64,000 nucleotides of DNA from Haematococcus lacustris (Eukaryota; Chlorophyta; Chlorophyceae; Chlamydomonadales; Haematococcaceae). Position numbers and translations under genes: made by a program. Below the pieces are notes generated by a model that worked only from the letters and a program-made list of their open reading frames with translations, was not told the origin of the DNA and did not search any database. The stretch lies in the NCBI GenBank assembly GCA_030144725.1, contig JASKMD010000001.1, forward strand, positions 2,561,783 through 2,625,782, written 5' to 3'. Below, one piece after another: positions 20,401-29,138 of this stretch (the stretch's first letter is position 1; every line of letters begins with the position of its first letter).

Positions 20401-21669
20401 CAACGCAAAATCACACCCTGGGCCGCGGGTCTCACGGAACTTGCGCCCACTCCCGCCGTGCCAGACACCAGAAACCGCTATATGGACATGAAAGCGTATG
20501 CGGCCATGCACGCTACACAACCGGAAACGCCGGGGCGGGCAGCAGTGGCGCCCGCAGCCCACGACGCCATTAGGGTGAGCTCACGGCTGCTGAAACGAGA
20601 GCAACGAGCAACATCCTCGCACCCAACGGAGCCCACTCGGCCCAAAGCGGGCACCAAACGGCACAAGGACGGCAGACATGTCCACACAATCCCGGCTGAC
20701 ATCGTGCGAATACCAGGCCTTGACCTCCCGGGGCTCTCAAGCTGGAAGGTGGACAAAGCCTGCCGGTGCAAACTCACGGACCTAGGGCGCACACTAGGAG
20801 CCATGTACGACCACCAAGAGGTCATTACCAACATAGACGGGTGGCAATGGGACGGCATCAATAAGGAAAGCTACTACAAGGTGCACTGGAAACCTACAGT
20901 CATAGAAAGGTGGGCATTACACCTATGCGCTAAAGAAGGCTACACACCCACACACATAGAGACCATCAGTAGGGACGAGGCTAAAGACGTATGCACATGT
21001 GAGCTATGCTGGCTACCAAGAGGAGACAGCCCAATGTGCCACAACTGCAAGAGGGCCTACCACCCAGCCTGCCTTGAGAAAGCCCTCTTGTCTGGACATA
21101 AGGAACCAGGCTACTGGCTGTGCCCGATATGCAAATTTGGTAGCAACAACTTTAAGACTACCATGCGTCAGTCAGCGCACTCGGACCTCATACGAGTACA
21201 CTGGCGCCCCACCCTTGAACCGGCGCCGCTCATCACGGCACACCTGGACTACACGGCTAAGCGCAACGTCTACGACGAGGAAAATAGGCTGATACAAGAA
21301 GCCAGACATGCGAGGCCTGACGCGAACCTGCCGGACCACACCCGGCAGGGATTACCGGACCCGCACACCTGGCTACCCCGGTGCACCAACCTGCACTCGA
21401 AGGCCACCTTCCACACGTACCCCATCAACCCGCAGACGGACATCGTCGGGACGGGCAAATGCGAAACCTTCCTCCAACTTCACCCCCACATGACCACCCC
21501 CGCGATGAGCCTCAGCACGGGGGAGCCCATCATGCCAAAGCACGACCTAGTGCAACACGTGACGGTCCACGACGAGTCGGGCCGCACAGCAGGTCTTCTG
21601 ACAAAACAACAACACCAACACCTACACACAGGCAAATTAGTGAGGATATTCTTCATCCTAGGGGGGTAG
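14404..21669 (+). CDS. Element A polyprotein: 2A, twin Josephin-like domains, APE endonuclease, RT, PHD finger
   Basis: Open frame of 2421 codons; numbering from 14404. 2A motif at ~223-231. Josephin-like domain 1: Cys in SACQVYSLNNAAG (~244), His in GHSMAMK (~345), Asp in LLDS. Domain 2: Cys in EECCLVHAFNMAMG (~447), His in HATAIKH, Asp in QLDSLN (~580). APE/EEP: FNVRGL (~800), ILTETM, GDINAT (~948), SDHRP (~1026). RT: GGKAPGPDG (~1381), RPVGLAN, QAGFRSH, LLVDFTSAFN, GTIQGDSLSP, YADD (~1621), FTYLGV. PHD finger: Cys4-His-Cys3 around 2197-2250 (CELC...CHNC...YHPAC...CPIC). The frame is cut by a TIR element after codon CTA at 21624, reading into it for 15 codons. It continues at 26931. All catalytic motifs seen are intact, but the C-terminal half is physically separated. 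Confidence 0.9.
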   Translation: MYAPHAGMPPRSRYPHAHTNGAEDEKPCEQLHGRPIPHGPPIHDLHVDVLPLDMNKVVGGKVCLIHITIALFSMLGLHLRTPSQRTQVTTPSQSKACLLKHIKRVRRWKGVIIMSALPLCPYLEGSAPRHNALLCLSVCMDNWTTHGHFTHSGPRASLIVHHYNTTLHRYTIYKIGITSKQGVHNTMLPSSLLATATQWLGVITTVYSTIALIYMAWLLLAAGDVEVNPGPTNEHFMQARHSSACQVYSLNNAAGHEWVTMQDIDFFYENRLLQFTDHFERGAWLMARGVDGYSDEVIEMYLRIHYGLAVQSIAQLNQPSDWSTDNLGNLAGQYGTHTFLCKKPGHSMAMKCINGAWNLLDSMETTPTPLSHIPTATMRTMHQLFVITPNTRSREQMRMCAEKDIHHIISHVEQTGHGHNATTVNPAHPTVTARHLDPSYMERQHEECCLVHAFNMAMGKKCIDYHAVISHCKQLAEHLQHLAQEARAAGHTIQTIKTDHIYHAKGKFSLDTLNHYLHRKHHEMHTYLHPASTYLPTQSITPETITNAITSTGATHTEAIILLSHQHATAIKHTPHGWHQLDSLNRVPKSLSTPDDWSSLQGNILTICTGDVRHTRFIRREIWIADPLEATTPSALAAHFQDHLDPIDLTTDHTEARETPGPLHATTTNAETSCTTDSKRRATAEGIPPHDEPTRLRQRRDTPTVTLRPQATPRIHRPTTLLENVTGAAKRTRVTKRHGDDTHTQTLMFKYLCKPTVKAHNNGPASTIDETPKPTPDHDLGTNQHHNPPPPPTLNRQHITLTTFNVRGLHRSRNDVLNLVHSQNPDILILTETMTQPRSNNPSSGWLKRVMPNYTIHRHQGHTEVLIGIRHDLAIQLQATLIQPCTDADVNTRCVILSLRQQQSEELTLVATYWPSGNNDDAIPLRRRMQEHIRTATGHLSGSLILAGDINATMKTEDRSERTEYTQDNMMREFATEMSLSEADPGDRAWTYQQPHCSSRIDSILTRDARHGPEHRTRVDTHAYLSDHRPLTATLSTARLGIDLAAPQQPLKHSHTILTTPITNKDREAYRLAVQQPSSSAPQLHAELAAYLAPMYTDATHFLTTLDKANPQKQQRLTLVAGLPARAAVDTAATMLTTLLQACRATAIKTCNTKTLTRGGQHYQRRTMCRIRQALGRKLKTTRELSRKARVFFKQNNMHPTIDELIPKTDTINAEVREAVQARQGDDTTENHVQAALARLTNSYRDQIHKLDDDDSALAIAQARVRMQQLISTQPKKANKYILRPSRTDHKGLQALADPITNRICTAPADLNRIITDAYGKKLAPPTPKTGHYTNTRTRNYPWARAKADDTFTLHACQNIHWLHTAIMDKAGFQECLSRLAGGKAPGPDGIENEIIKMLPWEMRDTIHQLFIIMWATGCTPTTWKTSDTCLLYKDKGPETDLNSYRPVGLANTVYKLWTSLITKILSEYAEANGMLSKNQAGFRSHRNTTQQLQMLVMALEDAKLAKADIYALLVDFTSAFNTTCQDKLLWIMHDLGFPTDATDAVKDLYTGATTRFRTPYGPTDPVPVDRGTIQGDSLSPFLFLIYIEPLLRWLQVGARGYKFKSASADSGERAIVSSIDYADDIAILCNTLRNLRCQADKLSAFSDWGHLIISHSKTLATAALHHSVETGMYSNAAEADKRARQQLQTVSLQGKPVTYHRPTSPFTYLGVLITMTLDWKPQHTAMINQLRQKLERLRRSFASARQAIHIIRTAIIPSLAYSFCAVPCTPGDLELYDRSINQCVKLKLRLPLGTPNAIVREDAGKLGMGINSTAQEYHARNTTALTHSLQSTDVTHAHISRSMLHKQITWLNTQANTQGHRMLTLLHHTLRARQLIYTSLAGLTATEGGLPLYPEECHTLGRLITQANSSNAHDVVSASITCLTSLGITHASELSCEGNTHIITGSMLTSKYGKKVKQKHIIALNKLAAMAAQPSCPDATATRTIRDSRNTALNLPPEQRKITPWAAGLTELAPTPAVPDTRNRYMDMKAYAAMHATQPETPGRAAVAPAAHDAIRVSSRLLKREQRATSSHPTEPTRPKAGTKRHKDGRHVHTIPADIVRIPGLDLPGLSSWKVDKACRCKLTDLGRTLGAMYDHQEVITNIDGWQWDGINKESYYKVHWKPTVIERWALHLCAKEGYTPTHIETISRDEAKDVCTCELCWLPRGDSPMCHNCKRAYHPACLEKALLSGHKEPGYWLCPICKFGSNNFKTTMRQSAHSDLIRVHWRPTLEPAPLITAHLDYTAKRNVYDEENRLIQEARHARPDANLPDHTRQGLPDPHTWLPRCTNLHSKATFHTYPINPQTDIVGTGKCETFLQLHPHMTTPAMSLSTGEPIMPKHDLVQHVTVHDESGRTAGLLTKQQHQHLHTGKLVRIFFILGG
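15070..15096 (+). promoter_or_regulatory. 2A ribosome-skipping site GDVEVNPGP (element A)
   Basis: The peptide LLLAAGDVEVNPGP matches the established 2A consensus D-V/I-E-x-N-P-G-P with the typical upstream Leu-rich context. Skipping between the last Gly and Pro would release the membrane N-terminal polypeptide from the Josephin-RT part. Confidence 0.85.
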
Positions 21670-22555
21670 TTTTTTGATGCGGTTCGCCTCGGATTGTCCT
21701 TGCGACTCCAACGCCACTTGACCCTTGTTAAAATTTTGAGTATGTGAGCAGTTGGAGTGTAGGTACCTACAGTACTGTAGACATCTACGGTACTGTAGAT
21801 GTCTACAGTACTGTAGATGTCTACAGTACTGTAGAGGTCTACAGTACTGTAGGTCAGATTTGACAAGGTCTCTTGTAAATAGGGTACCATGTTGTTCTCC
21901 ACATTCAAACCACCATTTGCTACCGCGATTGCACCGTCAGCTTCTGCGTGCTACAAATAGTGAGAGGCGTCGAAGCGTAGGCCCGCAAGCTCGATATAGA
22001 TATTTGTGCCGAAAGTTGTGTCCACGCAATAAGGTCGCCATAGGGAGCTACATACATATGTGTAAGGTCTAAGGCCGGGGCCCGTCTCTATCGCAAGCTA
22101 GGTCCGTTCTGTCGGTTGTACTGGGTACCTCGGCTTGCAAGCTCCCGCAAAGCTGTGGATGTTGATGATGCCCCGCAATCACAACAACCTCCTGCACCGC
22201 ACCCTCCCGTGTAATATCGAGTGCGGCAGAGATTGCCCCAAAAGTTGTTTGCGGTTGGCCCTCAACCATCCATCATTACATATAACCTCACATCATTACA
22301 TCATGACTCTTAGCCTACATCATTACATCACCACTTGTGTTCCTAACACAAGGGCTAGGCTCAGGGTCGGTAACGAATCCTAGAGGCTGAGTAGGGCTGG
22401 GCAGGGCTGGGCTGGGCTGGGCAACATAGGCACGCTTTGTTGTCAGCGCATTTGCATAGCACTGTCGGGATAGCAAACGAGCTTGGGCTACATTGAGATG
22501 TTCCTGCATGGGGGCGAAGGGGGCATGGGGGTTAAGGATGCATGGGGGGAAGGCA

Positions 22556-23020
22556 CCTACAGTACTGTAGACCCCTACAGTACTGTAGACCCCTACAGTA
22601 CTGTAGACACCTACAGTACTGTAGACACCTACAGTACTGTAGACCCCTACAGTACTGTAGACATCTACAGTACTGTAGACACCTACAGTACTGTAGACAC
22701 CTACAGTACTGTAGACATCTACAGTACTGTAGACACCTACAGTACTGTAGACCCCTACAGTACTGTAGACATCTACAGTACTGTAGACATCTACAGTACT
22801 GTAGATATGTACAGTACTGTAGACATCTACAGTACTGTAGACCCCTACAGTACTGTAGACCCCTACAGTACTGTAGACACCTACAGTACTGTAGACATCT
22901 ACAGTACTGTAGACACCTACAGTACTGTAGACCCCTACAGTACTGTAGACATCTACAGTACTGTAGACACCTACAGTACTGTAGACACCTACAGTACTGT
23001 AGACACCTACAGTACTGTAG
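22556..23020. repeat. Palindrome array, ~25 x 18 bp (CTACAGTACTGTAG + 4-bp spacer)
   Basis: Each unit is the perfect 14-bp palindrome CTACAGTACTGTAG plus a 4-bp spacer (ACAC, ACAT or ACCC). One unit is a variant (GATATGTACAGTACTG). The palindrome core is almost invariant while spacers vary. Confidence 0.95.
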
Positions 23021-23800
23021 GCAGCAGCAGCATGGGTGGCAGCAGCAGCAGGGGGGGGGGCAGCAGCAGCAGGGGGGGGGGCAGCAGCAGCAGGGGGGGG
23101 GGCAGCAGCAGCAGCAGCAGGGGGGCAGCAGCAGCAGCAGTAGGGGGGGTAGCAGCAGCAGCAGCAGGGGGGCAGCAGCAGCAGCAGTAGGGGGGTAGCA
23201 GCAGCAGCAGCAGTGGCAGCAGCAGCAGCAGCAGTAGGGGGGGCAGCAGCAGCAGCAGTAGGGGGGTAGCAGCAGCAGCAGTAGGGGGGTAGCAGCAGCA
23301 GCAGCAGGGGCAGCAGCAGCAGCAGCAGCAGTGGCAGCAGCAGCAGCAGTAGGGGGGGCAGCAGCAGCAGTAGGGGGGGCAGCAGCAGCAGCAGTAGTGG
23401 GGTAGCAGCAGCAGCAGTAGGGGGGGCAGCAGCAGCAGCAGTAGGGGGGGCAGCAGCAGCAGTAGGGGGGGCAGCAGCAGCAGCAGTAGGGGGGTAGCAG
23501 CAGCAGCAGTAGGGGGGTAGCAGCAGCAGCAGCAGGGGCAGCAGCAGCAGCAGCAGCAGTGGCAGCAGCAGCAGCAGTAGGGGGGGCAGCAGCAGCAGTA
23601 GGGGGGGCAGCAGCAGCAGCAGTAGTGGGGTAGCAGCAGCAGCAGTAGGGGGGGCAGCAGCAGCAGCAGTAGGGGGGGCAGCAGCAGCAGTAGGGGGGGC
23701 AGCAGCAGCAGCAGTAGGGGGGTAGCAGCAGCAGCAGTAGGGGCAGCAGCAGCAGCAGCAGTGGCAGCAGCAGCAGCAGCAGTGGCAGCAGCAGCAGATA
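23021..23800. repeat. (CAG)n / poly-G composite tract
   Basis: Runs of (CAG)3-7 alternate with TAGGGGGG or GGGGGGG blocks. A larger ~240-bp period is visible (similar blocks near 23270 and 23510). Confidence 0.9.
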
Positions 23801-24089
23801 TAGTAGGGGCACTGTAGCACTTACCTACCTTTTGGCTGCTGAGTGAAGGGGGGGGGAGTGGAAGAGTGAAGGCGGGGAGGGGAGGTAGATGTGGAAGGCG
23901 GGAGGTGGGAGGCAGGGAGGCGGGAGACGGGGAGGCGGGAGGCAGGGAGGCGGGAGGTGGGGAGGCGGGAGGCTCAACCGGGTTGGGCTGGGCGGGGGTG
24001 GGTTGGGTTGGGGGCATGGGTTGGGGTGGGTGGGGGCATGGGTTGGGGGCATGGGTTGGGGTGGGTGGGGGCATGGGTGGGGGTGGGGG

Positions 24090-24255
24090 CGGGGGAGGGA
24101 GCGGGGGCGGGGGCGGGGGCGGGGGCGGGGGCGGGGGCGGGGGCGGGGGCGGGGGCGGGGGCGGGGGCGGGGGCGGGGGCGGGGGCGGGGGCGGGGGCGG
24201 GGGCGGGGGCGGGGGCGGGGGCGGGGGCGGGGGCGGGGGCGGGGGCGGGGGCGGG
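24090..24255. repeat. (GGGGGC)n array
   Basis: About 26 hexamers of GGGGGC; G-runs of five every six bases could form G-quadruplexes. It is shortened to four units in the second copy at 59542-59570. Confidence 0.95.
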
Positions 24256-24574
24256 CACTCCTACAGTTTAGTCCCTGCGTTTATCCCTGCTTGGTAGTTT
24301 GGTAGATGGTAGTTTGAAGAAAATAAAACATATATTTCAGAAATAAGATTTTGAAAAAACCAAAGGCGGCTGCGCTGTGGCCCTGGGGCGTAGGTGCAGG
24401 GATAAGTGCAGGGATAGGTTGCGGGCCACAGCGCAACAGCTTTGGATTTTTTCAAATATTTTTCTTGAAAAATATGTTTTATTTTTTGAAAACTTCCATC
24501 TATCAAAATTACAGCCCGATCGGACAAGGTCGGTAGAACGCAGGGACAAACGCAGGGACTAAATTGTAGGAGTG
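24256..24574. mobile_element. 345-bp MITE family, copy 2 (internally deleted)
   Basis: Has both CACTCCTAC/GTAGGAGTG ends and the same body as copy 1, but part of the left arm (the TTGTCCGATCGGGC block) is missing. Absent from the equivalent place in the second copy of the TIR element, so it either inserted there after the duplication or was lost with the deletion in copy 2. Confidence 0.85.
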
Positions 24575-25388
24575 GGGGCGGGGGCGGGGGAGGATGAATT
24601 GGGAGGGGGTGGTTGTATAGGGAAAGTGGAGGGGAGGTGACCCATCAGACCTGCAACCAAGGGGCGTGCACGTGCGGTAGGGTGACCAGGCTGGGCACTG
24701 TGTTAGCTATCACCGTGGCCTTACCTTTGTGGTCCTCCTGGCCTCCTACCTGCTCACACCAGGCAACATATCCCATGCGCCAGTGGGGTGGGACTGCGGT
24801 GGGGAGTGTAGGGTTTAGGGAAGGGAAGGTGGGGTGAGGTGGGGGTTGCGATGCCACGTCAATCGAAGGGTGGGAGAGGGGAAGGGTAGGCTTGACAAGT
24901 ATGGGAGGGGAGAGGGAGGGAGAGGGGGAAGGGAGGGGTGGGAAGAGGGTGGGTGGGGTGGGCTTTCTCCTGGCTGCTGGGATGTCAGGGGAGAGGTGAC
25001 GGGGAGGGGGGAAGTGGGGGGTGGGTAGAGGTGGAAGTGTAGGGACGACAAGCTGGGCGTTGGTGGTGGGCGTGGGAAAGGGGAGGAAAAGGGGATGGGG
25101 AAGGGTGTGACGATCAACCCTGCAGCGGGACAAGGGGCATGCTAGCGGTTAAGGTGGGTACAGGGTGCCACATACCTGCACTCACCTTCTGCTGGGGTGT
25201 GGTGTATATGTGTGTGGGAGGAAGGGGAGGAAGGGGAGGGAAGGGAAGGGGAGGTCCATGGGGAGGGCGAGAGAAGTGGGGAGCGCATTGATAGTCTCAC
25301 GTGTAGGCGCACAAGACCTGCGGCAATGATGTGACGATTTGTGTAACGAAACAAACATTGGACATGGGTACTAAATGCACTCACCATT

Positions 25389-25630
25389 AGAGGGCTGGGC
25401 TGGGCTGGGCTGGGCTGGGCTGGGCTGGGCTGGGCTGGGCTGGGCTGGGCTGGGCTGGGCTGGGCTGGGCTGGGCTGGGCTGGGCTGGGCTGGGCTGGGC
25501 TGGGCTGGGCTGGGCTGGGCTGGGCTGGGCTGGGCTGGGCTGGGCTGGGCTGGGCTGGGCTGGGCTGGGCTGGGCTGGGCTGGGCTGGGCTGGGCTGGGC
25601 TGGGCTGGGCTGGGCTGGGCTGGGCTGGGC
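25389..25630. repeat. (GGGCT)n pentamer array
   Basis: About 48 perfect copies of the 5-bp unit GGGCT. The duplicate at 60368-60684 is longer by about 15 units. Confidence 0.95.
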
Positions 25631-26242
25631 ATTGAGCATGGGGAGGGCAGCAATGCTAGCTCCTTCTAAGCTCTTACCTTGGTCCTAAGCTCTTACCATG
25701 GTCCGTCTGGCCTCTTCGCTGCTCACAACACGTTGCACCTGCCTTGCGTTGGTGCATCAATGCTTGCGATAATTGCGGAGAATCGTTGCGAGGAAACTGG
25801 CCGCGAGGCTAGCTGCGATGCTGGCTGCGAGGCTGGCTGCGAGGCTGGCTGCGAAACTGGCTGCGAGGCTGGCTGCGAGGAAAATGGCTGCGAGGCTGGC
25901 TGCGAGGTGAGATCCTCGCACCGAGCTGCCTCACAGGTATGCTTCTGCGCTGCTGGACCAGCTGTGTGGCCGCGAGGTTGATTGCCGAGTATGTGGCTGC
26001 GAGTATGGGGTAGATGTGGCTGCGAGTATGGGTAACCTCGTGCGATGCCATCTGTGGACCAGCTGTGTGGCCGCGAGGTTGATTGCCGAGTATGTGGCTG
26101 CGAGTATGGGCTAGATGCGGCTGCGAGTATGGGTAACCTCGTGCGATGCCATCGCTGCAATACCGGCTACACGATGCTGCGACTAAGTGTTGGACGGATG
26201 CCTGAATGCAAGTGAGATGTTCAGATTTTTTCTAAGTGCTTA

Positions 26243-26805
26243 AAGGCTACAGTACTGTAAGTGGTCTCTCGAGGTACCTCGAGGTACCTCGAGGTACTGT
26301 AGATGTCTACAGTACTGTAGATGTCTACAGTACTGTAGATGTCGACAGTACTGTAGATGTCTACAGTACTGTAGATGTCTACAGTACTGTAGATGTCTAC
26401 AGTACTGTAAATGGTCTCTCGAGGTACCTCGAGGTACCTCGAAGTACTGTAGATGTCTACAGTACTGTAGATGTCTACAGTACTGTAAATGGTCTCTCGA
26501 GGTACCTCGAGGTACCTACAGTACTGTAGATGTCTACAGTACTGTAGATGTCTACAGTACTTTAGATGTCTACAGTACTGTAGATGTCTACAGTACTGCA
26601 GATGTCTACAGTACTGCAGATGTCTACAGTACTGTAGATGTCTACAGTACTGTAAGTGGTCTCTCGAGGTACCCCGACAGTACTGTAGACACCTACAGTA
26701 CAGTAGACATCTACAGTACTGTAGACATCTACAGTACTGTTCGTGTACTCGCGAGGTACCCCGACAGTACTGTAGACATCTACAGTACTGTAGCATGGCC
26801 GTATC
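26243..26805. repeat. Palindrome array with GGTACCTCGAGGTACC interruptions
   Basis: Units of CTACAGTACTGTAG with mostly ATGT spacers, interrupted several times by GGTCTCTCGAGGTACCTCGAGG blocks, whose GGTACCTCGAGGTACC core is itself a perfect palindrome. Confidence 0.9.
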
Positions 26806-26930
26806 TCACCAACCGCGCAAAATCACGAATTTTAGTTTCAACCCCCAATCTTACAACGCCTTCATTTGACTATGTACCAAGTCCGAGGCTCCGAATCTCA
26901 AAAATGCTGTTACTAATTTGCCTGAGTGTA

Positions 26931-29138
26931 CACGCTTGGCTACAACACACACCACAAGCACGCAACCTGGCCACAGAACTGGTGGCCCTCCTTAGGAGAC
27001 ATGATACACAGAGCAACCACCACCCCATGAGAGCGGCACAAGACAAAGCCCTAGCCACCCTACACACCACACGAAGCTTCCCAAGTACCGTCCAAAGGTG
27101 GGCTGACCCACTCACAGTCAGACCGGAAACCACTACCTACTGGAGCCCTGACATCAATGACACGGCCTTCGGAGCACACCACAACTGCCTGCTGGTGCGC
27201 CACACTGGCCTATCCACATGGAATGTACCGGCAGACGATGCAGTGGCACTGAAATGCGTCAACCATGCCATACACTCAGCTACACAGGAGGAGGCCATGG
27301 CCACCATCATGTTGATCCCTGGGAAAAAGGGCATCTCCTACCCCAAACACATAGACACCCTGCGGCGCTACCCAGAATACTGCCAGCACCTGGCTAGCAT
27401 ACCCCCCACCAAGACCAGCTGCACCAAGCCAGGCAAGCACGCCAACCTCCACGTCTACGTCATCTGGAACGCAGCGGGCCAACAACTCGTCACCAAAGGC
27501 AACCCCCAAGGTTGGCTGGCTAGCACTGCCACTGCCCTCCACCCCCAACGAGACACACACCCCATCCGCAACAGACCAACAAACCAAAGCCAACCGGCCA
27601 CACCCCCTAGCGGCCACAAACAACACATGCGCCTGCCGTTGGACAGGGACCTCCCCACCTCGGGGCACCAACGCAGCCACAACCAGCTCACGGAACACTC
27701 CACGACGCAGCCACGAATGGCCATCAACGAATGGGCCACGCTAGCGTACTCGGACGGCAGCTGCATCAAGGCCTCTGGTGCTCACCCAGCGCGCGTCGGT
27801 GCGGGGGTCTACATCCCGGAAGAAAACGTCCTTGTCACCGTCGCCATGGATGACCCGGACAGCAACACCATCAACAAGGCGGAACTCACGGCGATACACG
27901 CGGCACTCACAGCGGGGGTCAAACGCATCGCCACCGACAGCCTCTGCTCTATCTACCAGATCCGCCGAGCCCTCGCTAACCCGATGTCGCTCATCACACA
28001 CAGACACAACGACATCCTGACCGCTATCGCTACCCTCATCATCGATAGCCCCGTCACTATCCAATTCTACAAAGTCCGGGCCCACTCGGGAATCATCGGC
28101 AACGAAGGCGCAGATGCCCTCGCCAAGCACGCGGCGCTACACCCAGAGCTCGCCAACACCCCGGCCTACCGCCCGACCACACGGAAAGAGACCAACACCT
28201 GGCTCAACAACGAAGCTGACGGCGACACCCCCGTCCCACTGCCGGACTGCCGCCACAGCGTGCGAGCACACATGCACTGCAAACACAAGCTTGGCCTTGC
28301 CAATCAAGACAGTATCTACTACCAGATGTCCCAGGAGATCACCAAAGCCGCGGCGAACGGAGCGGGCGAAAGGGTGATGACCGACACGAACATCTCCATA
28401 CACGCGCAACGAACTGCCCTTCTCTACCGTACTGGCGGGCTCTATAACCAAAAGCTGGCCATGCGCTGGAAACGGGCGACCGACGACCGGTGCCCACTCT
28501 GCGGGGAAGCCGATAGTGCCACTCACCTCCTCTCGGGCTGCAGCGAGACACTACCGATGGTGCAAGAAAGGCATAACGGGGCCGGTCGCCTCATCGCTAA
28601 AGCCATAAGCAAGGGTACCCTAGGCGGGTACATCCGATTCGCGGACACCGGCAGATGGGAGAAGGGCGCGAAGGAAGACCTTGACCTCCCCAACGACACG
28701 CTACACACAACGTTACGAGCACTCGGGCTGAAAACAGCGGCAACCAAAAACACCACTAGACCAGATATACTCATGGTGACGCCGCAAGCGAAGGCGGGCA
28801 AAAGCGGCAAAGCCACAAAACGGGTCACCATCATAGAAATCAAGTACTGCTCGGACTCAAGGTGGACGGATCAATTAGACAAGGCACTCAACCAACACAC
28901 CAATCTAGCTCATACCATACGCAAGGAAGGCCACATGGTGGAGATTAGACCAATCCTCCTGGGCATAGGGGGCATAACTTATGAAGCACACACACGGCAA
29001 CACCTCCTGGCCTTGGGGATCTCACAAGATAACACTACTAAACTCCTACACAAGTTAACAAGACACGCGGTGGAGACAGCCCACTCCATTGCAAAGACAA
29101 GCTACAGACTCAGGGCTACTAAGAGGGAGGGAGGGTAG
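26931..29138 (+). CDS. Element A C-terminal part: RNase H, zinc knuckle, restriction-like endonuclease
   Basis: Continues the element A frame after the TIR insertion (CAC GCT TGG, HAWLQ); an ATG at 26904 lies inside the TIR terminus and is fortuitous. RNase H motifs: AYSDGSC (27746), KAELTAIHAAL, ATDSLCS (27930), VRAHSGIIGNEGADALAKHA (~28075-28134). A CCHC-type knuckle CPLCGEADSATHLLSGC follows (28491-28541). The C-terminus holds RPDILM (28760) and IIEIKYC (28835), the PD-(D/E)XK signature of the restriction-like endonucleases of early-branching LINE clades. The frame closes with TAG at 29138. Separated from the RT by the insertion, it probably lacks its own promoter. Confidence 0.9.
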   Translation, partial: HAWLQHTPQARNLATELVALLRRHDTQSNHHPMRAAQDKALATLHTTRSFPSTVQRWADPLTVRPETTTYWSPDINDTAFGAHHNCLLVRHTGLSTWNVPADDAVALKCVNHAIHSATQEEAMATIMLIPGKKGISYPKHIDTLRRYPEYCQHLASIPPTKTSCTKPGKHANLHVYVIWNAAGQQLVTKGNPQGWLASTATALHPQRDTHPIRNRPTNQSQPATPPSGHKQHMRLPLDRDLPTSGHQRSHNQLTEHSTTQPRMAINEWATLAYSDGSCIKASGAHPARVGAGVYIPEENVLVTVAMDDPDSNTINKAELTAIHAALTAGVKRIATDSLCSIYQIRRALANPMSLITHRHNDILTAIATLIIDSPVTIQFYKVRAHSGIIGNEGADALAKHAALHPELANTPAYRPTTRKETNTWLNNEADGDTPVPLPDCRHSVRAHMHCKHKLGLANQDSIYYQMSQEITKAAANGAGERVMTDTNISIHAQRTALLYRTGGLYNQKLAMRWKRATDDRCPLCGEADSATHLLSGCSETLPMVQERHNGAGRLIAKAISKGTLGGYIRFADTGRWEKGAKEDLDLPNDTLHTTLRALGLKTAATKNTTRPDILMVTPQAKAGKSGKATKRVTIIEIKYCSDSRWTDQLDKALNQHTNLAHTIRKEGHMVEIRPILLGIGGITYEAHTRQHLLALGISQDNTTKLLHKLTRHAVETAHSIAKTSYRLRATKREGG

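Larger units (their letters stand above)
21625..26928. mobile_element. 5.3-kb TIR element nested in element A, packed with palindrome arrays
   Basis: Ends are CACACAGGCAAATTAGTG and (reverse complement of right) CACTCAGGCAAATTAGTAAC. TA/TA flanks (21623-21624, 26929-26930) give a 2-bp duplication; removing element plus TA restores HLHAWLQ exactly as in element B. Interior: palindrome arrays (21765-21860, 22556-23020, 26243-26805), a CAG/poly-G tract, (GGGGGC)n, a nested MITE, (GGGCT)n and short GGCTGCGAG repeats with a ~101-bp tandem duplication (25955-26155). 21860-22555 and 24575-25388 hold no supported gene. No transposase frame was found, so it appears non-autonomous. CACT ends and 2-bp duplications suggest a CACTA-like or related superfamily. 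Confidence 0.85.

Noticed and set aside
22556..23020. CRISPR array
   Set aside because: The repeat is a palindrome with 4-bp spacers, not 20-40-bp unique spacers, and the context is eukaryotic transposons with no cas genes.
22483..23190. Repeated YSTVD/LQYCR open frames over palindrome arrays
   Set aside because: An 18-bp period without stops gives open frames in multiple frames on both strands; the DNA palindrome, not the peptide, is conserved.
22315..24074. Long open frames with Leu/Cys/Ala/Pro runs across the CAG/poly-G tract
   Set aside because: They are translations of microsatellites in several frames at once (and again at 45147-46374), with no non-repeat protein sequence.
25142..25653. 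(AQPSP)n / (GLGWA)n open frames over the GGGCT array
   Set aside because: Pure pentamer-repeat translation, open in several frames and on both strands.
21625..26928. Tc1/mariner assignment from the TA duplication
   Set aside because: The related MITE at 7201 has an AC duplication, so TA is not a fixed target; a CACTA-like family with 2-bp duplications fits better.
26904..26930. ATG at 26904 as the start of an independent RNase H gene
   Set aside because: It lies within the TIR terminus; the frame is simply the resumed LINE frame after an insertion.
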